Counted from the first letter of the stretch, positions 27,010 to 36,844 are shown. The stretch: 64,000 nucleotides of DNA from Ruegeria sediminis (GCF_005938215.1 NZ_VCPD01000003.1:186001-250000); one strand, 5' to 3'. Notes: generated by a model not told the origin, from the sequence alone. A program made the numbers and translations.

Positions 27010-28686
27010 ATGAGCTACAAATCCGACATCGAAATCGCCCGCGAAGCGAACAAGAAACCGATCATGGAAATCGGCGCCAAGCTGGGCATTCCCAGCGAAG
27101 ATCTGCTGCCCTACGGGCACGACAAGGCGAAGGTCAGCCAGAACTTCATCAATTCGGTCCAGGACCGCGAGGACGGCAAGCTGATCCTGGTGACCGCGAT
27201 CAACCCGACCCCGGCGGGTGAGGGCAAGACGACCACAACCGTGGGTCTGGGCGACGGCCTGAACCGCATCGGCAAGAACGCGATGGTCTGTATCCGCGAA
27301 GCTTCGCTTGGCCCGAACTTCGGCATGAAGGGCGGCGCTGCAGGTGGCGGTTACGCACAGGTCGTCCCGATGGAAGAGATGAACCTGCACTTCACCGGCG
27401 ACTTCCACGCGATCACCTCGGCCCATTCGCTGCTGTCGGCAATGATCGACAACCACATCTATTGGGGCAACGAGCAGGCTATCGACATGCGCCGCGTCGT
27501 GTGGCGCCGGGTGGTCGACATGAACGACCGTGCCCTGCGTCAGATCACCTGTGCTCTGGGCGGCGTGTCCAACGGTTTCCCGCGCGAAGCCGGCTATGAC
27601 ATCACCGTGGCGTCCGAGGTGATGGCGATCCTCTGCCTTGCCAACGACCTGAAGGACCTGGAAAAGCGCCTGGGCGACATCATCGTGGCCTATCGCCGCG
27701 ACAAGACCCCGGTCTATTGCCGCGACATCAAGGCCGAAGGCGCGATGACCGTTCTTCTGAAGGACGCGATGCAGCCCAACCTCGTGCAGACGCTGGAAAA
27801 CAACCCGGCCTTCGTGCATGGCGGCCCCTTCGCCAACATCGCGCATGGCTGCAACTCGGTCATCGCCACCAAGACCGCCCTGAAGGTTGCAGACTACGTG
27901 GTGACCGAGGCCGGTTTCGGCGCCGACCTGGGCGCCGAGAAATTCATGAACATCAAATGCCGCAAGGCGGGCATCGCTCCGTCGGCCGTGGTCATCGTGG
28001 CCACCGTGCGCGCGATGAAGATGAACGGCGGCGTGGCCAAGGCCGATCTGGGCGCCGAGAACGTCGCCGCGGTCAAGTCGGGCTGCGCCAACCTGGGCCG
28101 CCACATCGAGAACGTAAAGTCCTTCGGCGTGCCGGTCGTGGTTGCCATCAACCACTTCGTCACCGACACCGATGCCGAAATCGAGGCGGTCAAGGCCTAT
28201 TGCGGCGATCATGGTGTCGAAGCGGTCCTGTCGCGTCATTGGGAACTAGGCTCGGAAGGCTCTGAGGCGCTGGCCAAGAAGGTCGTGGAACTCGCCGATG
28301 CAGGCACCGCGAATTTCTCGCCGATCTACCCGGACGAGATGCCGCTGTTCGAGAAGATCGAGACCATCGCCAAGCGCATCTATCGCGCAGACGAGGTTCT
28401 GGCCGACGCCAAGATCCGCAATCAGTTGAAGGAATGGGAAGCCGCCGGATATGGCAACCTGCCGGTCTGCATGGCCAAGACCCAATATTCGTTCTCGACC
28501 GACCCGGCCCTGCGCGGCGCGCCGGTCGGCCACTCGGTCCCGGTCCGCGAAGTGCGTCTGAGCGCCGGTGCGGGTTTCATCGTGGTGGTCTGCGGCGAGA
28601 TCATGACCATGCCCGGCCTGCCCCGCACGCCGGCTGCCGAGACGATCCGCCTCAACGAGGCGGGCCAGATCGAGGGCTTGTTCTAA
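27010..28686 (+). CDS. fhs: Formate-tetrahydrofolate ligase
   Basis: ATP-dependent synthesis of 10-formyl-THF from formate and THF. 558 residues, the usual size. The P-loop [10 protein letters not shown] covers residues 66-75, followed by family blocks [41 protein letters not shown] and [21 protein letters not shown] 27010 is chosen because [13 protein letters not shown] is the standard N-terminus. With folD downstream it links formate to the folate one-carbon pool; in marine Rhodobacterales this serves methyl-group and methylated-amine oxidation as well as biosynthesis. Confidence 0.97.
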   Translation: MSYKSDIEIAREANKKPIMEIGAKLGIPSEDLLPYGHDKAKVSQNFINSVQDREDGKLILVTAINPTPAGEGKTTTTVGLGDGLNRIGKNAMVCIREASLGPNFGMKGGAAGGGYAQVVPMEEMNLHFTGDFHAITSAHSLLSAMIDNHIYWGNEQAIDMRRVVWRRVVDMNDRALRQITCALGGVSNGFPREAGYDITVASEVMAILCLANDLKDLEKRLGDIIVAYRRDKTPVYCRDIKAEGAMTVLLKDAMQPNLVQTLENNPAFVHGGPFANIAHGCNSVIATKTALKVADYVVTEAGFGADLGAEKFMNIKCRKAGIAPSAVVIVATVRAMKMNGGVAKADLGAENVAAVKSGCANLGRHIENVKSFGVPVVVAINHFVTDTDAEIEAVKAYCGDHGVEAVLSRHWELGSEGSEALAKKVVELADAGTANFSPIYPDEMPLFEKIETIAKRIYRADEVLADAKIRNQLKEWEAAGYGNLPVCMAKTQYSFSTDPALRGAPVGHSVPVREVRLSAGAGFIVVVCGEIMTMPGLPRTPAAETIRLNEAGQIEGLF

Positions 28687-28708
28687 GCCGTCAAATAAGA
28701 CATCCCGT

Positions 28709-28732
28709 GGCCCGGGAGAAACCACCCGGGCC
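28709..28732 (+). other. GC-rich hairpin between fhs and the chorismate-mutase-like gene
   Basis: GGCCCGGG (28709-28716), 8-base loop, CCCGGGCC (28725-28732), with no U tract afterwards. It lies 22 bp after the fhs stop and probably reduces read-through or protects the fhs 3' end. Confidence 0.5.
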
Positions 28733-28745
28733 GCAGGAGATTCTC

Positions 28746-29051
28746 ATGCCCCCTCTGATACCGCCGCAGGATTGCGCTTCGATGCAGGAATTGCGGACCC
28801 AGATAGACAGGCTTGACCGGCAGTTGATCGACATGCTGGCGACACGCGCAGGCTACATCGACCGTGCCGCCGAACTGAAACCGGGCGAAGGCTTGCCGGC
28901 ACGAATATCGGCCCGGGTGGAAGAGGTGGTTCAAAACGTACGCGCCAAGGCCGCCGCCACCGGGATGGATCCCGATCTGGCGGAACGGCTCTGGCGCATT
29001 CTGATTGACTGGTCGATCGCCCGCGAGGAGCGGGTGCTTGGCGCTGAATGA
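28746..29051 (+). CDS. Chorismate-mutase-like protein (AroQ fold)
   Basis: 101 residues, all alpha-helical. LRTQIDRLDRQLIDMLATRAGYIDRAAELK matches helix 1 of AroQ-type chorismate mutases with the active-site Arg, and RVEEVVQNVRAKAAATGMDPDLAERLWRILIDWSIAREERVLG matches helices 2-3, closest in layout to the PchB/short AroQ group. Chorismate mutase makes prephenate for Phe and Tyr. Its place between fhs and folD is odd for an aromatic-acid enzyme and may point to another role. Start ATG 28746 follows GCAGGAGA. Confidence 0.8.
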   Translation: MPPLIPPQDCASMQELRTQIDRLDRQLIDMLATRAGYIDRAAELKPGEGLPARISARVEEVVQNVRAKAAATGMDPDLAERLWRILIDWSIAREERVLGAE

Positions 29052-29108
29052 AGGGTGGCCCGACCGGGCGCGGCGACGCCCGGGCGGATTTTGAAGGAAG
29101 GGATCAAG

Positions 29109-29999
29109 ATGGTAGCGGAAATCATCGACGGCAAGGCCTTTGCGGCCACTGTACGGGGCCACGTGGCGGATCACGTCGCGCGGCTGAAGGAAGAACACGG
29201 CATCACCCCGGGTCTGGCCGTCGTGCTGGTCGGCGAAGATCCGGCCAGCCAGGTCTATGTCCGCTCGAAGGGCAAGCAGACCGTCGAAGTCGGCATGAAC
29301 TCTTATGAGCACAAGCTGAGCGCGGATACCCCGCAAAAGGACCTTCTGGACCTGATCGACAAGCTGAACAACGATTCGGCGGTTCATGGCATTCTGGTCC
29401 AACTGCCGCTGCCCAGGCACATGAACGAGGACCTTGTAATCAATGCCATCGACCCGGCCAAGGATGTCGACGGTTTCCACATTTCCAACGTGGGTCTCTT
29501 GGGAACCGGCCAGAAGTCGATGGTGCCCTGTACCCCGTTGGGCTGTCTGATGATGCTGCGCGACCACCATGGTTCCCTGTCGGGCAAGGACGCGGTCGTC
29601 ATCGGCCGTTCGAACATCGTGGGCAAACCGATGGCGCAGCTTCTGCTGGGCGACAGCTGCACAGTGACGATCGCGCATTCGCGCACCAAGGATCTTCCGG
29701 ACGTCGTTCGCCGTGCCGATATCGTGGTGGCCGCCGTGGGTCGGCCCGAAATGGTGCAGGGGGACTGGATCAAGGAAGGCGCTACCGTGATCGACGTGGG
29801 CATCAACCGTATCGAGCGCGACGGCAAGAACGTGCTGGTTGGCGATGTCCACTATGAAAGCGCCGCGGCCGTGGCCGGAGCGATCACCCCTGTGCCGGGC
29901 GGCGTCGGTCCCATGACCATCGCGTGTCTGTTGGCCAACACCCTGACGGCGTGCTGCCGCGCCAATGGGCTTCCCGAACCCGAGGGCTTGACGGCGTAA
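29109..29999 (+). CDS. folD: Bifunctional methylene-THF dehydrogenase/methenyl-THF cyclohydrolase
   Basis: NADP-dependent interconversion of 5,10-methylene-, methenyl- and 10-formyl-THF. 296 residues from ATG 29109. The catalytic Y50-x3-K54 motif is in [11 protein letters not shown]; the substrate loop DVDGFH and the dinucleotide-binding [14 protein letters not shown] follow, then the signature [10 protein letters not shown]. Works directly after Fhs in folate one-carbon metabolism. It converges with pdeM. Confidence 0.97.
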   Translation: MVAEIIDGKAFAATVRGHVADHVARLKEEHGITPGLAVVLVGEDPASQVYVRSKGKQTVEVGMNSYEHKLSADTPQKDLLDLIDKLNNDSAVHGILVQLPLPRHMNEDLVINAIDPAKDVDGFHISNVGLLGTGQKSMVPCTPLGCLMMLRDHHGSLSGKDAVVIGRSNIVGKPMAQLLLGDSCTVTIAHSRTKDLPDVVRRADIVVAAVGRPEMVQGDWIKEGATVIDVGINRIERDGKNVLVGDVHYESAAAVAGAITPVPGGVGPMTIACLLANTLTACCRANGLPEPEGLTA

Positions 30000-30005
30000 G
30001 AAACG

Positions 30006-30039
30006 GGGTCAGGCCGCGCGTGTGGGCGCGGCTTGACCC
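30006..30039. terminator. Hairpin between convergent folD and pdeM
   Basis: Arms 30006-30019 and 30026-30039 pair over 14 bp with one G-U, around a 6-base loop. There is no U run on either strand; its position between two converging genes suggests a shared 3'-end signal. Confidence 0.55.
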
Positions 30040-30055
30040 GCGGGCTCCCGGCGTA

Positions 30056-30718
30056 CTAACGGGGCATGGGTATGCAGCAAGGATGCCTGCCCGTCAGGAT
30101 CGCCATGGCCCCCGGTCCCATCACCCCCTTCAATACCTGGTCGCTGCTGCGCAGCCCGCCGGTATAGGTGCCATAGGCCGGCAGAATGACGCGCGACCTG
30201 TCCACCAAAAATGCTGGCCGGGTGATGGAGCGGCCCGAAGTACGCAGCGTCGCCTTTGGGTGGTAGTGCCCCGAGATTTCCGACCGTGCTTGGGGCAGGG
30301 CGATGTGCCGGAACGTCAGGGCATCGCAGGTCCATGCCGCCAAGTGCGTGCCGCCCAGTTCGACCGGGCCGGGATCATGGTTGCCTTCGATCCAGATCCA
30401 TCTGCGTCCGGCCTGAAGGGTCGAAACCTGCAACCTTTCCGCCTCGGTAAGGGACTCCGCCGCTCCGAGATCGTCGAAACTGTCCCCCAGGCAGATGACG
30501 GTATGCGCCTTCGTGTGGTCAAGGTCGTCAGCCAACCGGTTCAACGTGTCGCGGTTTTCGTAAGGCGGCAGGGCAGGGCCGCCGCGTCTCGCCGTGCGCT
30601 CGGATTTACCCAGATGCAGGTCCGACACGCAGAGCAGACGCTGGTCCGGCCAGAACAACGCGCCGGAAGCCAACGCGCTCAGACGCTGGCCGGAAAAGGA
30701 AAATTCGTAGCCGTTCAT
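30056..30718 (-). CDS. pdeM: Ligase-associated DNA damage response endonuclease PdeM
   Basis: Calcineurin-like metallophosphoesterase of 220 residues. Metal ligands are visible in order: DLHLGKSE, GDSFDDLGAAE, GNHDPG, and SGHYHPKA. PdeM-type proteins are found next to an ATP-dependent DNA ligase, an exonuclease and a DEXH helicase in a predicted DNA-repair cluster; here only the helicase is next to it, 42 bp upstream on the same strand. ATG 30718 (MNGYEFSFSGQRL) is chosen over 30754. Confidence 0.88.
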   Translation of the reverse strand: MNGYEFSFSGQRLSALASGALFWPDQRLLCVSDLHLGKSERTARRGGPALPPYENRDTLNRLADDLDHTKAHTVICLGDSFDDLGAAESLTEAERLQVSTLQAGRRWIWIEGNHDPGPVELGGTHLAAWTCDALTFRHIALPQARSEISGHYHPKATLRTSGRSITRPAFLVDRSRVILPAYGTYTGGLRSSDQVLKGVMGPGAMAILTGRHPCCIPMPR

Positions 30719-30760
30719 GGAACGTTCTTTCGCCTGTTCCACATCGCAATGCAAGGCGGT

Positions 30761-33181
30761 TCAACCTGCCTCTGCCTGCACCAGCCCTGCTTCGCGCAGC
30801 AACCGTTCGCTTTCCGCTGCCAGCAGGCGTTCTTCGGCGGCGCCCTGTACCGGGACCTTGCCGACCTCAAGGAACAACGGCGCGGCAAGGGGTGAGACGC
30901 GATCCAGGCGCACCAGGTCGATCCGCCCGCCCACACGTTCGATCATGGCTTCGATTCGGCCGAAATCGACCAGCCCGCGCATCGCCTCTTCCCGGGTGAT
31001 CTGCATCAGCAGGTGATCAGGGTCGTATCTCAGTAAGGTGTCGTAAAGGATATCCGACGAAAATGTGGCCTGCCGCCCCGTCTTTCGCTGCCCGGCGGTG
31101 TTGCGTTCGATCAGGCCGGCGATGGTGGCGCTGGCGCGGAATGTGCGCTTCATCACCGCGTTGCCTGCCAGCCACGTCTCCAGCCCCTGCCGGAGCGCCT
31201 CGATGCGGAACAGCGGGCGAGGGTCGGTTACCGCATCGAGGCCCCAGATAAGCGTCGCATAGTCGGTCGCCACGAAACCGAGAGGCGCCAGATCCAACTC
31301 CTCCATGCGTTTGGTCAGCAGAAGGCCCAGCGTCTGCTGCGCGTTGCGTCCTGCAAAGCCGTAGACACAGACATGTTCCCGCCCGTCGTGCCGAAAGCTC
31401 TCGATCAATAGCCTCCCGCGCTCGGGCAGGCGCGAGACATCGCGTTGCAAGGCCAGCCAGCCGGCGGTGTGTCGCGGCAATTGCGGCCAGTCGGGTTGCG
31501 CCAACATGTCGAGGATGCGGTCGCTCAGTTGGGTCGACGTTGCGAATTTCGTGCCCATGAAGGTGGCGATCTTGGGTTTTTTGTCGGCGCGGCGGGTCAC
31601 TTCGACGACCATCTCGCGCAGGCCTTCGTATCGGACGATCTGCCCGCCGATCAGGAATGTGTCCCCAGGCGTGAGGGAGGCGGCAAACCCTTCTTCGATC
31701 TCGCCCAGCGGCTTGCCGCCCCGATTGCGCCTGAGCCGGACCTTGAGCGTATCGGTATCCTGGATCGTGCCGATGTTCATGCGAATGCGCTGCGCGGCGC
31801 GAGGGTCGCGCAGTTGCCACGTTCCGTCCGGACGTCGCTGCAATCGCTGCCAGCGGTCATAGGCGCGCAGGGCGTATCCGCCGGTGGCGCAGAACTCGAG
31901 ACAGGCGTCGAACTCGGCCCGGGTCAGCGCGGCGAACGGGCCGGCGCTGGTCATTTCGTTGAAAAGCGCACCGGCGTCGAACGGTCCGGCGGCAGCGGCG
32001 ATAAGGATGTGCTGGCACAGAACGTCGCGCGGGCCCGGTCCGCGGGGTTCGCCGTCAAGATCGTGTGCCCGGACGGCTTCCAGCGCCGCCACGCATTCCA
32101 CCACCTCGAACCGGTTGGCGGGCACCAGCAGCGCCTTGGAGGGCGCGTTGTAGCGATGGTTGGCGCGCCCGATCCGCTGAACCAGACGTTTGACGTTCTT
32201 GGGCGCGCCGATCTGGATCACCAGGTCCACGTCACCCCAGTCGATGCCCAGATCCAAAGAGCCTGTACAGACGATGGCGCGCAACTCGCCCCGGACCATG
32301 GCGGCCTCGACCCGCTCGCGCTGTTGCCTGTCTAGGCTGCCATGATGGATGCCGATCGGCAGTCCATCGTCATTGGCCAGCCAAAGGTTGTGAAAAAAGA
32401 TTTCGGCCTGCGCACGCGTATTGTGAAAGATCAGGGTCGTCCTGTGCCGTCTGACCTGCTCCAATACCGCCGGAATCGCATAGGCCGCCCCGCCGCCGGA
32501 CCACGGCGGCATTTCTTCGGTCTCCAGCATGGATATGTCGGGGTCCGGGCCGGGGTCGGCCAGTACGATCTCGCAGGGGTCAGGGTGGCGGGCGAGGAAA
32601 CCGGCTATGGCCGCCGGATCTTCGACCGTTGCCGACAGACCGACGCGCCGAAGCGAGGGGCGCAGGTTCTGCAGCCGGGCCAGCGCCAGCATAAGTTGAT
32701 CGCCGCGCTTGCTTTCGGCAAGGGCGTGAATTTCGTCGACGACTACGCGCTGCAACCCGGCGAACATCCGGGGCGCATCCTCGTAGGAAGTAAGAAGGGC
32801 AAGGCTTTCCGGCGTGGTCAGCAGTATGTGGGGCGGGTCTGCGCGCTGCCGTTTCTTCTGCGTGGCCGGAGTGTCGCCGGTTCGGTCCTCGATGCGGATA
32901 GCCAAGCCGATCTCGTCTGCTGGGGCGCGCAGGTTGCGCTTGATATCGGCCGCCAGCGCCTTGAGTGGCGAGACGTACAGTGTATGCAGGCCCACATGCG
33001 ACCCGTCCGCCAATTCGGCAAGCGTCGGAAGGAAACCGGCCATCGTCTTGCCGCCGCCGGTGGGTGCGATCAGCAGGGTCGCAGCGTCTCCGGCCCTGTC
33101 GAACAGTTCCTGTTGGTGGGGATGGACGGACCAGCCCTTGGCGGCGAACCAGTTTCGGATTTGGGCGGGAATCTGCGGCAT
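30761..33181 (-). CDS. Ligase-associated DEXH-box helicase (Lhr-like)
   Basis: 806 residues, superfamily 2. Motif I APTGGGKT at 40-47, motif II DEIH at 149-152, SAT region VGLSATVEDP, motif V/VI with CTGSLDLGIDWGDVDLVIQIGAP and QRIGRANHRYN. A long C-terminal part includes the Lhr/DUF4011-like region with RRNRGGKPLGEIEEGFAASL and GRNAQQTLGLLL. Lhr-family helicases translocate 3'-5' on single-stranded DNA and unwind damage-related structures. The length and the downstream pdeM fit the ligase-associated subfamily. No ligase or exonuclease gene is within the window. Confidence 0.92.
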   Translation of the reverse strand: MPQIPAQIRNWFAAKGWSVHPHQQELFDRAGDAATLLIAPTGGGKTMAGFLPTLAELADGSHVGLHTLYVSPLKALAADIKRNLRAPADEIGLAIRIEDRTGDTPATQKKRQRADPPHILLTTPESLALLTSYEDAPRMFAGLQRVVVDEIHALAESKRGDQLMLALARLQNLRPSLRRVGLSATVEDPAAIAGFLARHPDPCEIVLADPGPDPDISMLETEEMPPWSGGGAAYAIPAVLEQVRRHRTTLIFHNTRAQAEIFFHNLWLANDDGLPIGIHHGSLDRQQRERVEAAMVRGELRAIVCTGSLDLGIDWGDVDLVIQIGAPKNVKRLVQRIGRANHRYNAPSKALLVPANRFEVVECVAALEAVRAHDLDGEPRGPGPRDVLCQHILIAAAAGPFDAGALFNEMTSAGPFAALTRAEFDACLEFCATGGYALRAYDRWQRLQRRPDGTWQLRDPRAAQRIRMNIGTIQDTDTLKVRLRRNRGGKPLGEIEEGFAASLTPGDTFLIGGQIVRYEGLREMVVEVTRRADKKPKIATFMGTKFATSTQLSDRILDMLAQPDWPQLPRHTAGWLALQRDVSRLPERGRLLIESFRHDGREHVCVYGFAGRNAQQTLGLLLTKRMEELDLAPLGFVATDYATLIWGLDAVTDPRPLFRIEALRQGLETWLAGNAVMKRTFRASATIAGLIERNTAGQRKTGRQATFSSDILYDTLLRYDPDHLLMQITREEAMRGLVDFGRIEAMIERVGGRIDLVRLDRVSPLAAPLFLEVGKVPVQGAAEERLLAAESERLLREAGLVQAEAG

Positions 33182-33223
33182 GCGGGCAGATTACCCCGGC
33201 TGTACAGGGACGGAAACGGTGTC

Positions 33224-34024
33224 CTATCGTATCGGTTTCAGATCGCGGATCACGCGCTGAACAGCGAGCGGCAAGTCGATGTCGGCACCGTGCGGGGCGG
33301 CGTCCAGCGCGCTTTCCACGTCCTTGACCAGAATACCGATCGTGTTGTCGTCGCCGTAGCCGTCACGGGTGAATTCTATCTGATCGAACCCCGACGCAAA
33401 CCAGTTCTGACCGGAACTGGTGTGAATGAGGGCAAGAAGCCTGCGCTGATCCAGTCCGGCGGCCTTGGCCCAGTCCAGAACCAGGCGCGTCATGGCAGTG
33501 TTGGAGGCGGCGAGCAGGTTGTTGAGGACCTTGGCCTGCATCCCCGTACCGAAGCCGCCCATCCGATGGAAATGGGTGCCCATCGCGTCGAACAGCGGTT
33601 GGGCCAGGTCCAGATCGGAGTCCTGGCCGCCCAGCATGAAGGACAGCCGTGCTTCCTGTGCGGCGATCTGGGCCCCCGACATGGGCGCATCGATAAGTTT
33701 GATATGGCCCGGCACCCGGTCGCGCAACGCAAGGACGTAGCGCGGGGAAAGGGTCGAACACAGGATCACCCTTTGCATAGTTTCCGAGCGGGCGAATCCT
33801 TGCGCCCCGAACAGCACGTCTTCGGTCTGCGGGATGTCCCGCACGACCGTGATCAGTGTTTGCAGGCCACCGACAAAGACCTGGGCGTCATTCGTGACAA
33901 AAGGGGACAAGTCGTCGAATTCGTCCGAGGGACGGATGTCAAACCCCTTGGCGTCGAAACCGGCGCGGCGGAGGGCCGCCAGCATCGGCGCACCCATCCG
34001 GCCGCAACCGGCGACTCCGATCAT
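33224..34024 (-). CDS. 3-hydroxyisobutyrate dehydrogenase family NAD(P)-dependent oxidoreductase
   Basis: 266 residues of the beta-hydroxyacid dehydrogenase family. Dinucleotide-binding GVAGCGRMGAPM at the N-terminus; substrate motif IDAPMSGAQIAAQEARLSFMLGG; catalytic K165 in GTGMQAKVLNNLL. The true substrate cannot be assigned; members reduce or oxidise 3-hydroxyisobutyrate, tartronate semialdehyde, glyoxylate and others. It overlaps the AAA ATPase gene by 4 bp (ATGA), so the two are probably made from one message, an unusual pairing at the end of a pilus locus. Confidence 0.88.
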   Translation of the reverse strand: MIGVAGCGRMGAPMLAALRRAGFDAKGFDIRPSDEFDDLSPFVTNDAQVFVGGLQTLITVVRDIPQTEDVLFGAQGFARSETMQRVILCSTLSPRYVLALRDRVPGHIKLIDAPMSGAQIAAQEARLSFMLGGQDSDLDLAQPLFDAMGTHFHRMGGFGTGMQAKVLNNLLAASNTAMTRLVLDWAKAAGLDQRRLLALIHTSSGQNWFASGFDQIEFTRDGYGDDNTIGILVKDVESALDAAPHGADIDLPLAVQRVIRDLKPIR

Positions 34025-35328
34025 CTGACGATCTCTTCGTCCCTGACGAACATGTTGGCCCAGGCCCGGTCGATCAGTTCGGGATTCATCTGGTAGGGGA
34101 TGCCTTCGAACTCGCAGATCGCGATCATCTGGTCGATCAGGAAGATCGGCTGATAGTTCGCGTAGACGTTGTTGATCGTCGGGTATTTCACCTTGAGCAG
34201 ATGCACCAGCGCGCTTTCGTCCAGCGGTATGCCACGTTTGCGGGCCACCATGGCGAAGATCTTGAGGAAGTTCTCCTGATTCGGGCCGTCGATCTTGATC
34301 TTGAAGAAGATCCGGCGCAGCGCTGCCTGGTCGAAGATCTCATTCGGGTGGAAGTTGGTCGAAAAGATCACCAGCGTATCGAAGGGAACCTCGAACTTCT
34401 CGCCCGACTGCAGGCCGAGGATGTCCTTGCCCTCTTCCAGCGGAACGATCCAGCGGTTGATCAGCGCCTGTGGCGGTTCGGTCTGACGGCCAAGGTCGTC
34501 GACGATGAAGATGCCGCCGGTCGACTTGAGCTGCAGCGGCGCCTGATAGGTGCGCGCTGTCGGATTGTAGACCAGATCCAGCATGTTGAGCGTCAGTTCA
34601 CCGCCTGTGATCACGGTCGGCCGCTCGCACATAACGTAGCGGGTGTCGAAGCGCTTGCGGCGACGCAACTGGTTCGGGTCGTCCGGCTCCTGTTCGATCG
34701 CGTTGTGGACGATCGGGTCATAGACCGTGATGACCTGACCGGCATATTCGATGGCGCGGGGGACGTAGACGTTGTCACCCAAGGCGTCGCGAATTCCGTT
34801 GGAAATCGAGGATTTACCGTTGCCCGGCGGGCCGTACATCAGGATCGACCGCCCGGCGCTGACAGCGGGCCCAAGGTGGTCCAGAAGGCTGTTGGGCAGC
34901 ACCAGATGCCCCATCGCGTTGATCAGCTGATCGCGAGTCACCTGGATGTTGCGGATGGACTGACGCTTGACCTGTTCGCGATAGACGTCCAGCGGCACAG
35001 GCATGGCGCCGAAATATTCGGACTGGCTGAGTGCATCCAACGCCCGCGCCTTGCCCGCATCGGTCAACTGGTAGCCCATTTCGTTGCCATTGTTGGCGTT
35101 CAGCGTGCCGGTCGCTTCGAGGAGTTTCTGACTGCGGGCGATGTCCACGAGTTCCTGCGTCACCGAGTTCGGCAGGCAGATTGCTTCGGCGATTTCGCTG
35201 ACCATGTTCACGTTCTTGCGGAAAACAGTCTTGAGCAGGATGTCCCGCATCATCACCAATGGCAGCTTCATTTCCTCCAGGCCCTTGGGCGCTGGGGGAG
35301 AAATCACGTCGGTGGTCTGCATGTTCAT
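34021..35328 (-). CDS. AAA-type ATPase next to the Tad locus
   Basis: 435 residues from ATG 35328. Residues about 20-105 look like a winged-helix/DNA-binding-like domain (MVSEIAEAICLPNSVTQELVDIARSQKLL...YQLTDAGKARALDAL). The ATPase domain has Walker A GPPGNGKS (167-174), a linker GQVITVYDP, and Walker B-like GGIFIVDDLGRQTEPPQALINRW, with FSTNFHPNEIFDQAALRRIFFKI as sensor and arginine-finger region. It differs from TadA, already present separately. Conserved neighbours suggest a role with the pilus, but function is unknown. MQTTD two codons later is an alternative start. Confidence 0.7.
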   Translation of the reverse strand: MNMQTTDVISPPAPKGLEEMKLPLVMMRDILLKTVFRKNVNMVSEIAEAICLPNSVTQELVDIARSQKLLEATGTLNANNGNEMGYQLTDAGKARALDALSQSEYFGAMPVPLDVYREQVKRQSIRNIQVTRDQLINAMGHLVLPNSLLDHLGPAVSAGRSILMYGPPGNGKSSISNGIRDALGDNVYVPRAIEYAGQVITVYDPIVHNAIEQEPDDPNQLRRRKRFDTRYVMCERPTVITGGELTLNMLDLVYNPTARTYQAPLQLKSTGGIFIVDDLGRQTEPPQALINRWIVPLEEGKDILGLQSGEKFEVPFDTLVIFSTNFHPNEIFDQAALRRIFFKIKIDGPNQENFLKIFAMVARKRGIPLDESALVHLLKVKYPTINNVYANYQPIFLIDQMIAICEFEGIPYQMNPELIDRAWANMFVRDEEIVR

Positions 35329-35446
35329 GAGAGATGCCCGCCTATCCAATTGCACGTCAAAATTCTGCGTACCGAACTCGCATATGGTGAATCTGGTCCA
35401 GCAATGTGTCAGCAGAATGGCAGAGGCAGGGCGGACTGATGGAGCG

Positions 35447-35992
35447 TCACGCTCCTAGAAAAGCGCCCATTATCAGGTAGATGGACAGGGTCCCGGCAAG
35501 CGCCAGCCCCATCGGAAACAGCTTGCCCATTTCCCAGCTTGTCCAATCCGGCGCGATCTGGCGCAGGGCGGTGTGCTTTCCGATCCGGTGCGCAGCAAAG
35601 GCGCCCAGAACGGTCGCGGCGAAAATGGCCAGCAGAAGCCGCAGGTCTGCGCTCCAGACGAAGGGCGCTGCAGCGGCCGCGAATTTTGCGTCACCCGCTC
35701 CGACTGCGCCGCCGGCACTCAGCAGGAAGCCGATCAAAAGAACGACGGCCAGATGCAGCAGTTGCCAGACATAGACCGGCAATGAAACGGTCCACGGACC
35801 GATCGCGCCCACGGACCAACCCGTGCTCCAGGGTGGCAGCACGAAGAAGCCGACGATCAGGAATACAAGGGCCAAGGCGCAGACCGCGTGGTTCTTGATC
35901 CGCATCTCCCGCATGTCGGTGAAGGCGACATAAAAGCAGATGGGCAGCACGAATGGCAGGAACCACAATGCCGCCATTGCCGGAATTGCCAT
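35447..35992 (-). CDS. tadV: Tad prepilin peptidase TadV (CpaA)
   Basis: A24-type aspartic prepilin peptidase of 181 residues with five to six membrane helices. The two catalytic aspartates are in FTDMREMRIKN and GAVGAGDAKF, the canonical pair. It processes the Flp pilins, and pseudopilins if present, at the inner membrane. Four bases separate it from the upstream TadD-like gene. Its stop codon lies inside a small hairpin (GGAGCG-tca-CGCTCC, 35441-35455). Confidence 0.92.
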   Translation of the reverse strand: MAIPAMAALWFLPFVLPICFYVAFTDMREMRIKNHAVCALALVFLIVGFFVLPPWSTGWSVGAIGPWTVSLPVYVWQLLHLAVVLLIGFLLSAGGAVGAGDAKFAAAAAPFVWSADLRLLLAIFAATVLGAFAAHRIGKHTALRQIAPDWTSWEMGKLFPMGLALAGTLSIYLIMGAFLGA

Positions 35993-35995
35993 GGA

Positions 35996-36844
35996 TCAGG
36001 TTTCCTCGAGAGCCGCCAGCGAGCGCACTGCTTCCTCGAAATACTGCGGATGGGTTTCGATCGCATCCCTGAACAGGTTCTTGGCTGTAGAGACATCACC
36101 CTGCTTGACCGCCGAAATCGCCATCGTGTTCAGCAGTTGCGCCCGTTCGACCTGGCTCATCGGGATCACCGGCATCGAATAGTTGCCCTGTGCGCTGCGC
36201 GCGAGAACGAGGTTGTTCTTCGCGGTATACAGCGAGCCATCCTGTCGGATCGCCTCGGTGAACAGTTTCTCAGCCTCGGCATATTGCCCGCGTGTCAGCT
36301 TGGAGTAGCCCCAGTTGTTCATGACGCCCGCGGGGCGGGTGGTCAGGCCGATGGCGGTTTCGTAGAATGTGTCTGCCCGCTTCCAGTCCTTCTTGGCGTC
36401 GGCCACGATCGCTTCGAGGCGATAACGCTCGTATGTTTCGAGCGTCGGGGGAATGGAGTTCAGAACCTCTTCGGCGCGCTTCCATTCGCCGTTGCGGACC
36501 AGGGCATCCGCCATGTTCACCTTGTCCTGGACGGTGGTGCCCGACATCGAGTTCAGCTTGGACCATGCGGCGACCGCTTCGGTGTTGCGTTTCGCGCGGG
36601 TCAGAGAGATCGCGAGGCCGCGCTGCAGATCCGCCCGGTCGGGGTTCTCGCTGGTGGCTCTTTGGAAGTAGGTGACCGCCTCGTTCGGGTTGGCCGAACT
36701 CAGCATCACGTCGTTGAGGTTGGTCTCGTCAATGACGTTGACTTCCTGAAAGGCGCGTTCGACGGCCTCTTCTTCCTTTTTTGCGCAAGCCGACAGAACC
36801 AGCCCGCACGCGATCACGGTCGGAATCAGAATAGGTTGGCGCAT
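35996..36844 (-). CDS. tadD: TPR lipoprotein of the Tad locus (TadD-like)
   Basis: 282 residues. Signal peptide with lipobox LVLSAC gives a lipidated cysteine near residue 20, so it is probably anchored in the outer membrane. TPR repeats follow: EAVTYFQRATSENPDRADLQRGLAISL, WKRADTFYETAIGLTTRPAGVMNNWGYSKL and AEAEKLFTEAIRQDGS. TadD works as a pilotin-like factor for the CpaC/RcpA secretin in Tad systems. It is the longer of two adjacent TPR lipoproteins. Confidence 0.85.
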   Translation of the reverse strand: MRQPILIPTVIACGLVLSACAKKEEEAVERAFQEVNVIDETNLNDVMLSSANPNEAVTYFQRATSENPDRADLQRGLAISLTRAKRNTEAVAAWSKLNSMSGTTVQDKVNMADALVRNGEWKRAEEVLNSIPPTLETYERYRLEAIVADAKKDWKRADTFYETAIGLTTRPAGVMNNWGYSKLTRGQYAEAEKLFTEAIRQDGSLYTAKNNLVLARSAQGNYSMPVIPMSQVERAQLLNTMAISAVKQGDVSTAKNLFRDAIETHPQYFEEAVRSLAALEET

